From Allomyces macrogynus ATCC 38327 (Eukaryota > Blastocladiomycota > Blastocladiomycetes > Blastocladiales > Blastocladiaceae), in contig GG745339.1 of the NCBI GenBank assembly GCA_000151295.1, forward strand, positions 1,030,305 through 1,063,777: DNA of 33,473 bases, read 5' to 3'. Within the stretch, counting starts at the first letter, position 1; each line of letters begins with the position of its first letter. The notes below the pieces were generated by a model. The model worked only from the letters and a program-made list of their open reading frames with translations. It did no database searches and had not been told where the DNA came from. The translations under genes were made by a program, and so were the position numbers. This document shows, in pieces, positions 23,130 to 30,439 of the stretch.

Positions 23130-23423
23130 GCTTCGCTGCGCGTCCGGACTCTGGACAATGCGGACTGGAGATTCGAATTCGAAAAATGTGGTTGTATCAC
23201 GAGGTGTCTACGCTCAGGTTGAAGGGGTGGAGGGAGCCCTCAACAGGCAACCAAAAAACAAAATCAGGTCCAGACGGGCCTGGAAACGCACCCCGACGAA
23301 AATGATATCGCCATTTGCGAGGACGGAAGCGACCGCCACGCAGCTCGTCGGTGCGCTGCAGGCACGCGAGCATGCGACTGAGTGGCCCTCCACCCTCTAC
23401 TAGCACCGCATCATCACGCACGT

Positions 23424-25118
23424 CTACTTGGTCCGCTTAACCGTCAAGTCGTAGAGCGGCTCGCCCATACGGCGCACCGCAAACTTGACCTCCTGCTCGG
23501 AAATCTCAATCGCGCCCGCGTACGACCGCGCCCCCGCATCCTTGAACAAGATTGGCTCAATCTCCTCCTTGATCGACGGCAAGTCGTCGTAGAACGCGTG
23601 CAGCGGCGAGACGCTAAACTCGACCGACCGCGCGCCCTCGAGATTGCGCGGGATCTCAAACACGCCCACCTCGTGCCGGTCACCCGAGAGAACAATCAGG
23701 TTATGCACACCCAACTCATCGGCGCGTTTCAAGATCGCCGCACGTTCGCGGCGCGCGCCGTACCAGGTATCCGGGTCGACGTAGTTGGGCGAGAACGGCA
23801 CCGACGAAACAAATACTTTCCAGGTCACGTTGCGCTGTTGCGCGTCCTGCAGCCAGGCGTCGATGGCAGCGAGCTGGTCAGAGCCGAGGAACGTGGCGTC
23901 GGCCGATTCGAGGTCTTTGGACGAGGCCGCCGGGGTCGACGCGGGTTTGCGGAACGCGCGCGTGTTGGACATGAAGATGGTCGCGAGGTTGGAACCGACC
24001 GTCACGTTGTAGAACCACGTCGGGTTGGGCTTGACCGGGTCGGCCTCGTGCGGCATCGCATTGTGCACGTGCTCGCGGTAGACGGCGAGCGCGGTGGGCG
24101 CGTACGGGACGGGTGGCGCGCCGGCGACCCAGTTGTCAAAGATTTCGTGGTCTAGAAATTTTCCACGAGTCAGTCGTGACCCTGACTGGGTGGAGAGCGG
24201 AGAGCATGCGCGCACGTACCATCAAACATGTGCAGCGACGGCACGGACTGCGCGAGCTCCATGTAGTACGCGTCGTTGAGGTTGCGGCGGTACAGGCGGC
24301 GGAAGTTTTCCGTCGAGTCGCCGACCTGGAACGGCACGTCAGCATAGATAAAGTCGCCTACAAACGGAGGGTCAGGTTCTGCATGAATCTCATTCGCGCG
24401 TGGCGAGCGAGAGCGGCTTACCCATATGCAAAAACAGATCGGGCTTCATGTCGAGCACGTTCTTGAACCCGGCCATGCCGTGGCGGTACGGGAACGGCAA
24501 ATTGCAAGAACCAAACGCGACTTTGAACGAGTCTGGATTCTTGGTCGGCAACGTCTTGATCTTGAGCTCCTGGCCACTGGCCGGCTTCACGTCCTCGCCA
24601 CGGTCGTTCTTGACCTGGACGGCATGCTCAGCGCCACCCGACAGCCCAGTGAACCGAGCAATCCCCACAAAATCATTGTCCTGCGTTACGGGCACCGTGA
24701 CATCAAACTTCTTGGTTTCGGGCGCGGTCAGCGTCACGGTAATCGACTTGGCCGTCGGGTCGCGCACAATGACCGACGCAAATGAGCCGGTCACAGCACC
24801 GAGGCGCACGGTGCGCACGTCGCTGTGCGAGTACATGCGAATGTGCCAATTGTTGTCGAACACGAGCCCAAGTAACACCGCCATGATCGCGACCACTGCC
24901 GCGACCATGGCCAGAACCGGCTTCGGCGACGACGGAGCAGCCTTGCTGGTACTGCCTGGCTTGCTGTTTGATTCGGCGGCGCTGCGCGCGCGAAGACGGC
25001 GCGCACGGAGCCACAGGGCGCCCCACACGGCCAAGAACACGAGCGCGACGGCGAACATGGCAATCTCGTACGGCAGGAGCTGCCGGTACGGCGTGCGCAC
25101 GAGCGTCATGGTCGCCAT
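23424..25118 (-). CDS. PhoD-like metallophosphatase with N-terminal membrane anchor
   Basis: PhoD enzymes are metal-dependent phosphomono-/diesterases. Exons: 25118-24422, 24357-24220 and 24151-23424. Introns 24421-24358 and 24219-24152 restore LHMGDFIYADV and MFDDHEIFDNW. The product has 520 residues. Two hydrophobic segments near the N-terminus (LLPYEIAMFAVALVF... and PVLAMVAAVVAIMAVLLGLV) predict a membrane protein. They are followed by a beta-rich extracytoplasmic region with AFGSCN, then the metal-site blocks GDFIY, DDHE and, toward the end, LSGDRHEVG. Both hydrophobic segments are unusual; many PhoD proteins have a single leader. It converges with the flagellar gene (294 bp gap). The active-site residues appear complete. 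Substrate is unknown. Confidence 0.9.
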
Positions 25119-25950
25119 GACAATAAATCTACAGTCGATGTTGACTGCGCGTTAGCAGACAGCTCGACGCGGCAGACGGTGGGGAAATGCTGTACCCGAC
25201 GGTCGCAAACGCGAGTGGCCCCATGGCGATGCGCGTGGGCGAGCAGCACACTCGGCGCGCGGCGCGCGCGGCCGCGTTTCCGCTCATGATTTCCGGCGAG
25301 TCGATGGAGGTCAAGTCCTGTATGAGTAGACGCAGCACAACTCGAGCTGCACTCGGACGTGCTAACTTGATTACTTGGCGGCACGCTGCACGGTAAATTC
25401 AGTGCCGATACTGCTCGAGAAGAGAGAGTCGTCCCTTTCCACCAGTTCTTGTTCGGCCACGGTCGATTGGGAGCTCAAGGGTCCGGCGCGGCTGGCGTCG
25501 ATAGTGTTGCAAATCCTGGTTTGAGCCGGATTTGGACCTCGAGTGGCGAGAGGTGGCGAAGTGGCCCCAGATATGTGGGGCGTATTGGCCCGTATTTGAT
25601 TCGGCTCAAGTTACGCTTTTGCCTGGCCATGAGACAAGCCACCATTGTTTCAGACTGCCCACGGTGATGGCATGCTGCGCGATGTGCAGGACAGTCAATG
25701 AGAGACGCGTTTGGTCCTGTCATGTGCGCTCACCCTGTGATCAAAAGCTGATCTCTGATACCCTGACAGGCTAGTGCTCATGATTACAGCTAGAACTAGA
25801 TCTTGGACGCGTGTGCACAGCCCACAAGCAAGTGCGAGAGCGCTTCTGCAAGTCTTTGGTTTGAGAAACCTGGCTGGGACCTGGAAAAATCAATTACCAA
25901 ACTTCTCAACAGCAGCTTAGCTCAGGGGTTAGTTAACCTGGGTCTGACTT
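25119..25950. other. Intergenic region, left flank of the retroelement array
   Basis: This is probably the promoter region of the PhoD gene at its left end. Base composition changes toward the right: from about 25750 CpG becomes rare and TG/CA common, as in the array that follows. A tRNA-like D-arm string, TTAGCTCAGGGGTTAG, lies at 25917-25932, but no complete tRNA can be folded around it. Open frames are short and unrecognised. Confidence 0.45.
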
Positions 25951-26200
25951 TGCCACTGTGTGTACTGACAAGGTTTGTTAGCAAACTCCTTACACTGCAA
26001 TGCAACATGTGTGGGCAAGTGAGGTAATGATCCTGTTTGTCATCAGAGCCACACAGGCACTTGGGTTCACCCCTGCACTGCATACCCAGCATTTCCATAA
26101 GCATGACTTGCATCACAAGCTGGCCAAACAGCAACTGGAGCCAGAATGATGTGGCTGAGTTCTGGTTGCACAAGATGACATGTGTGAGTGTGTGATACCA
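25951..26200 (-). mobile_element. Element copy F: old, 5'-truncated non-LTR copy with zinc-finger remnant
   Basis: The left end is a decayed target motif (CACTGTGTGTACTGAC), then the shared element 3' end in complement (AAGGTTTGTTAGCAAACTCC). Beyond that it differs from the other copies. On the minus strand an open stretch contains CLCGSDDKQDHYLTCP, which resembles the zinc-finger C-terminus found after RT/RNase H in many non-LTR elements. The right border is the next target motif at 26201. It may be a related but separate subfamily, or an internally deleted copy. Confidence 0.6.
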
Positions 26201-26215
26201 GTCACCATGGTGTAG

Positions 26216-26772
26216 AGACAAGGTTTATTAGCAAACTCCTTATGCCACAGCACAGCAAGATTGCTGCTAGGAGACAGAAATATGCAAAACAAGCCTTGCA
26301 TCAGGTTGCTCAAGGGCCAAGGTGGTGGTGGCTTGCTAAAAATGGTCTGTCCAACCCTTTGCCCACTGGGAACTGAACCCAACACTCCTCAGGAACACAC
26401 AGAGCGCCATAAATGTGGACGCTCAAGGCGCCCCTGGACATGTGGTTCAGAATGCTACATCACACCCCCCCCCCCCACCTGACCAATCTGGCAAACTTGA
26501 TGGATCAGCACCTTGGAGAATTTCTGCAATGTGCTGCCAGGCTGAGAGCTGCACACAGCAAACAGCAGGAGAATGGCACGACTCATGCACAGCACAATGG
26601 TTGCATTGCAGCTCATGATAGTGATGACACAGTGGCCCATTTTGGTGGTGGGCTGAGGCCACTGGGGCTGGCAGCTGCTTGTCTCCACTCTCTGCAGCAG
26701 AAGCTGTGGGGGCCATGGCTGTTCTAGCACCAGCAGCAGGAGGATGTTGGGTATGGTGATTGTGGTGTTCCA
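26216..26772 (-). mobile_element. Element copy E: 5'-truncated non-LTR copy (about 0.56 kb)
   Basis: It lies between target motifs 26201-26215 and 26773-26787. It begins with the shared 3' end (complement of AATAAACC) and continues collinear with copy D from 26788 for several hundred bases; both share the segment around TTGGAGAATTTCTGCAA. A 12-nt C run sits at 26465-26476. The copy stops in the 3' part of the element, so it has no RT or RNase H. Confidence 0.8.
26465..26476 (+). repeat. Poly-C run
   Basis: Twelve consecutive C residues lie inside copy E. The matching place in copy D (about 27033-27045) has only short C tracts, so the run expanded after insertion or in the parent element. Confidence 0.9.
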
Positions 26773-27460
26773 GTCACTGTGGTGTAGAGACGAGGTTTAT
26801 TAGCAAACTCCTTATGCCACAGTGCAGCAAGATTGCCACTAGGAGACACAAATATGCGAAACAAGCCTTGCATCAGGTTGCTAAAGGCCCATGGTGATGG
26901 TGGCTCACTAAAATGGTCTGTCCAACCCTTCACCCACCAGAACCTGAACCCAACACTCCTCAAGAACGCACAGAGCGCCATGAAAGGGGATGCTCAAGGC
27001 GCCCCCAGACATGCAGTCCAGAATGCTACATCATGCCCCTCCACCTGACCAACCTGGCAAGCTTGCTGGGTCAGCACCTTGGAGAATTTCTGCAACATGT
27101 TGGCAGGCCAAGAGCCAAGTGCAGCAAACAGTGGGAGAATGGTGCGACTCACGCACTGCACAAAGGTCACACACAACATGGCTTGTGATGGCAGCAATGC
27201 AGTGGGCCGCATCAACAGTGGGCTGTGGCAGCAGGGGCCAGCAGTTGCTCATCTCCACCTTCAGGGGCTGTGGCCACTCCTGCACCAGCAGCAGGACAAT
27301 GACAGGCATGGCAATCATGGTGTGGCACATGAGGATGGGCTGGCCGCCCAGGTGGCAAGACTGGAGAATTGGCGACAAGTGCTTGGACATGGGGTCAGTG
27401 TAGCTCCTTCTGAATCACGGCTGAGCAGAGGTCAAACACGAGTGCTAGAATGTGTTGTGG

Positions 27461-28378
27461 TCAGGGGGGTTGCCACATCACCCTGTCTGACTGGGACGCG
27501 TCCATGGCAGGCAGGAACAACTCTCTCCACTGGGTGAGGTCATTGCACATGATTGCTGTGGATGCAATGTGAGTGAACTTGAAGTCAATGCTGTGCACCA
27601 ACTTGGCAAGCCAGAGTGCAGTCTGCAAATCCGTGGTAGTGGCGCAAATCACACAATGCACTGTCAAACCTGGTGACCCGCACATCTGCATCACAGCCCC
27701 ATCAATCACCATGCACAAATCAAGCTGCACGTCAAGTTGTGTACCCAGTGGGACATGATCATCTGTGACAAGGAGTGCAAAAAACTTGGCGCGTGTTGAG
27801 GACAAGGGACCTGGCAGCAGGTGTACTTCAATGGCACACTTGTCAGGGCCCAGGAAGTACACCCCCACACCAGCATGGTCAGCTGCCATGTCAAGAGAGC
27901 TGTCAGTGTACAATTGGATTGTGCGTGCATTGTGGCCATGGCAGACAGTCCAATCCCACTGGTATGCAACTCTGTCTGCAGCTGCCACAAGTGTGCCCAA
28001 CTGCTCATCAATCACCACGCCTGCCCCACACACCATCTCCACCTGGTGGAGAGGAAGCGTGCGGTCATCACAAATGCCACTGCGCCATTCCATGACTGCA
28101 TTGAACACACAGCAGTTGTCACAATGCACATGGGCTATGCCACTGCAGCTGTGGTCTGTCTTGTGGTGCTGTGCAATTGCCCACCGCACCTGCACAGCTC
28201 CCAACCGCATCACGACATTGTATGGCAGCACATGGTCATGCCACAGGTTGTGTGGGACTGCGTCCTCAAACAGGTACAGACCACATTCCATGGTCATGAC
28301 CTGCCAGACCACCTGCCTGCTGTGCTGCAGCTGGATGAAGTTGGGCAGCACAAGTGACAATGGGATGCGTGCGCCCAC
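27461..28378 (-). pseudogene. RNase H domain of the non-LTR element
   Basis: This is an open minus-strand stretch of about 305 residues. RNase H features are LYTDSSLD (first catalytic Asp), GVGVYFLGP, LPGPLSSTRAKFFAL, a VPLG-containing segment and a later VIDG. The second catalytic position, normally Glu in TRAEF, is Lys here, which would inactivate the enzyme. The surrounding order (post-RT upstream, long 3' part downstream) fits RNase H-bearing LINE clades. It has no start of its own; it is part of the element's second ORF. Confidence 0.8.
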
Positions 28379-29215
28379 TCACACAAGTGAGAACTCATTG
28401 TGCACATTGAGAAGTGACAGCCCATGGCCTGCCATTATTGGAACAAGCTGCTCAAACCATGCATGTGGCCCTTTCTGATCAGTGTTGATGTACAGTTTGG
28501 TGAGGTCTGGGCGTGACAGCAGCAAGACCAGGCACAACGTCCTGGCCTGTAGTAGCCTGATCTTGACACGCATGGGCACACCGCCAGGACCACAGTCCTG
28601 GAGCATGACAGCAATGTCCATCATGTGCTGCACAACAATGAGGTCCTCAAATGAGCTGAGACCTACAAGCGACTGCAGGTAGAGTGCAGCCAATGGGAAC
28701 AGGTATGGCAAATGGAACTTGGAGCAGACCAGGACCCAGATTGACACGTCCAGCCACTTGAGCTGGCTGTGTGTTGGGACCATGATGCACATGTGGTATG
28801 TGGCCATGGGCAGGATCACCACATTCATGAGGTGGACAGCAGCCTTGCCCATGATCTGACACAGCTTGAGCAGCTCAAGACCACACTTGATCTCATCATG
28901 CATGGCACAGAACCCCATAGCCAGTGACACAGTCCAATTCATGAAGATGCCCAGATACCTGAACGACGTACCAACCCAGGGGACAGCAATGCCACTGACC
29001 TCCAGCTGCATTGCTGCTTGCTGTGCATGTTGATGTTCAGCACTGCGCCCTTGGCTGGGTTGGCTCAAATCTTGGCCAGCTCGTTGAACTGGTTGACCAG
29101 GTCCATCATCTTTCCCAAACCAGCGCGACTGCACATGTAAAATGCAGCGTCATCCATAAACGCAACAGCCATGACCTGCAGGCGCATGACCTCTAGCCCC
29201 CCGTGCAGGTGCGGG
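28379..29215 (-). pseudogene. Reverse transcriptase (3' half) and post-RT region of the non-LTR element, broken
   Basis: At the right end one frame reads VMAVAFMDDAAFYMCSRAG, which carries the RT catalytic FMDD box. It then hits TGA in AKI*ANPAKGAVLNI (CGA would restore Arg). Near 29010 the reading frame shifts and continues open to 28379 with VPWVGTSFRYLGIFMNWT, a typical post-RT YLG block. The upstream RT motifs are absent because the element is truncated at 29219. Confidence 0.78.
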
Positions 29216-29234
29216 CACAGTCACTGTGGTGTAG

Positions 29235-29458
29235 AGATAGGTTGCATTTGCAGAGCAACTCCTTGTGCCACGGTATGACAAAATTGCTGCTAGGAAGCAC
29301 CAATATGCGAAAACGCCTTGCCACAGGCCCCTGAGCAGTGGTGGCTCACAACAACAAAACCCATCCAACCTGTCACCCGCTCGACGACTACTGAAACTCC
29401 ACGAGAACGCATGGAGCGGCCCTGGTGGGGGCACCCTAATCTGAGGAGGGCGCCTCCA
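29235..29458 (-). mobile_element. Element copy C: diverged 3' end of a related element
   Basis: It lies between the target motifs at 29220 and 29459. Blocks such as GCTGCTAGGA and CAATATGCGAAAACGCCTTG align with the other copies, but the first bases after the motif differ (AGATAGGTTGCATTTGCAGAGC instead of AGACGAGGTTTATTAGC). It also keeps more CpG than copies D-F. It looks like a separate subfamily that uses the same target. Confidence 0.7.
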
Positions 29459-29473
29459 GTCACCATGGTGTAG

Positions 29474-29647
29474 AGACGAGGTTTATTAGCAAACTCCTTA
29501 TGCTGCAGTGCGACAAGATTGCTGCTAGGAGACATAAATATGCGAAACAAGCCTTGCATCGGGCCGCTCAGGGAACCATGGTGGTGGTGGCTCGCTAAAA
29601 TTGGTCTGTCCAACCCTTCGCCCACCAGAACCCGGACCCAACAGGCA
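29474..29647 (-). mobile_element. Element copy B: 3' end only (about 175 bp)
   Basis: It lies between motifs 29459-29473 and 29648-29662. It carries the shared 3' module in complement: AGACGAGGTTTATTAGC, the GCTGCTAGGAGACA block, ATGCGAAACAAGCC, then GGTGGTGGTGGCT and TGGTCTGTCCAACCC. It stops exactly where the next target motif starts. It matches copies D and E at nearly every position over the first 150 bp. Confidence 0.8.
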
Positions 29648-29662
29648 GTCACCGTGGTGTAG

Positions 29663-29701
29663 AGACGAGGTTTATTAGCAAACTCCTAATGCCGCAGTGC
29701 A
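29663..29701 (-). mobile_element. Element copy A: about 39 bp of element 3' end
   Basis: Only the last bases of the element (complement AGACGAGGTTTATTAGC and AACTCC) remain between two identical 18-nt copies of GCAGTCACCGTGGTGTAG at 29645-29662 and 29699-29716. The second copy is the head of the intact tRNA gene. This is the clearest target-site duplication in the array and looks like the youngest event. Confidence 0.82.
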
Positions 29702-29774
29702 GTCACCGTGGTGTAGTGGTTATCACGTGAGTCTCACACACTCAAGGTCGCCAGTTCGATCCTGGCCGGTGACA
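29702..29774 (+). tRNA. tRNA-Val (anticodon CAC)
   Basis: The cloverleaf folds fully. The acceptor stem pairs GTCACCG (29702-29708) with CGGTGAC (29767-29773), followed by discriminator A. The D arm is GTG/CAC with TAGTGGTTAT between. The anticodon stem TGAGT/ACTCA encloses the loop CTCACAC, with CAC at 29735-29737. The variable loop is 5 nt. The T stem GCCAG/CTGGC encloses the loop TTCGATC. A-box (TGGTGTAGTGG) and B-box (GTTCGATCC) are intact. There is no intron and CCA is not encoded. A T5 run lies about 50 bp downstream. Its first 15 nt are repeated upstream at each retroelement junction. Confidence 0.94.
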
Positions 29775-30439
29775 TAATTGTTCGCGTTGGCAAATTGCCG
29801 CTACCATGTCTTGATGAGAGATGTACTTTTTGGACCCAACAACGCAGCTTTTGTATTGTGGCTGTCCGCCCAACTTAAGCCGCAAGCAGAGTTGCAGCAA
29901 AACCACCCAGGTAATATATCCACTAATTTCTCGACCACGAGCCCACCTCATCCACAACCACATAGCGCATTCAGTTGCCCGTGGCACGGAGAGCAGACCG
30001 TCGGGTCGAGCGCGGCGGTCGTGACAAGTTGAACGCAGCGGTTTGAGAGCTCAGCTCAGGCGAGTTGGGCTGCCAGATTCTCCCTTGCGGTGGTCGGCGG
30101 ATTGTGGTGGAGCTGTCTCACGCGCTGGACCCGACGTTGATCATGGTCCACAGCATCGCCGACAACGTCGATTTTGAAGGGTATCGTGGACAAGAGCGGC
30201 GTGGCTGTGGCGGGGTGTGGCGGAAGTCTGGCTGGTGTGATACATGTGATAATGTTCAAGTTGCAGCGCTCTTTTTCTGCGGCGCTTCTGCGACATTGGG
30301 AGAGCGCAGCATTACGTTCGGTCCTGAACCGTTGGAACCTCGCTAGGTCCCTTCCAAAGATCTACAGATCCACCAAGAAGCAAAACGTGCAGCAAAGACT
30401 ATTGTTGGTGCATCGGCCTCCACCAACACGCTTCTCATT
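29775..30439. other. Intergenic region downstream of the tRNA
   Basis: These 665 bp return to the normal, CpG-containing composition. Short frames exist on both strands (for example 30065-30346), but none has a recognisable domain. The PPR gene ends at the right edge, so part is its 3' UTR. Confidence 0.45.

Larger units (their letters stand above)
26788..29219 (-). mobile_element. Element copy D: longest non-LTR retrotransposon copy (about 2.4 kb, 5'-truncated)
   Basis: It is bounded by identical target motifs GTCACTGTGGTGTAG at 26773-26787 and 29220-29234. On the minus strand the order is RT palm fragment (FMDD at 29160-29149), post-RT region, RNase H, a long 3' part, and the shared 3' end with AATAAA near 26795-26803. 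It enters the RT in the middle, so the N-terminal endonuclease and most of the RT are missing. No poly-A tail is seen at the left border. Frame changes and stops show that it is not active. Confidence 0.85.

Noticed and set aside
27765..28478. Plus-strand open frames over the RNase H region
   Set aside because: They have no domain and are antisense to the clear RNase H frame.
26201..29662. tRNA-derived SINE family instead of target duplications
   Set aside because: The tRNA similarity stops abruptly at nucleotide 15 in each of the five clear copies with no B-box of tRNA origin, and the last copy is an 18-bp exact duplication at a real tRNA. It remains the main alternative to test.
26200..29700. 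CRISPR-like or simple tandem array
   Set aside because: Repeat spacing varies from about 55 bp to 2.4 kb, the intervening sequences share the element 3' end, and the genome is eukaryotic.
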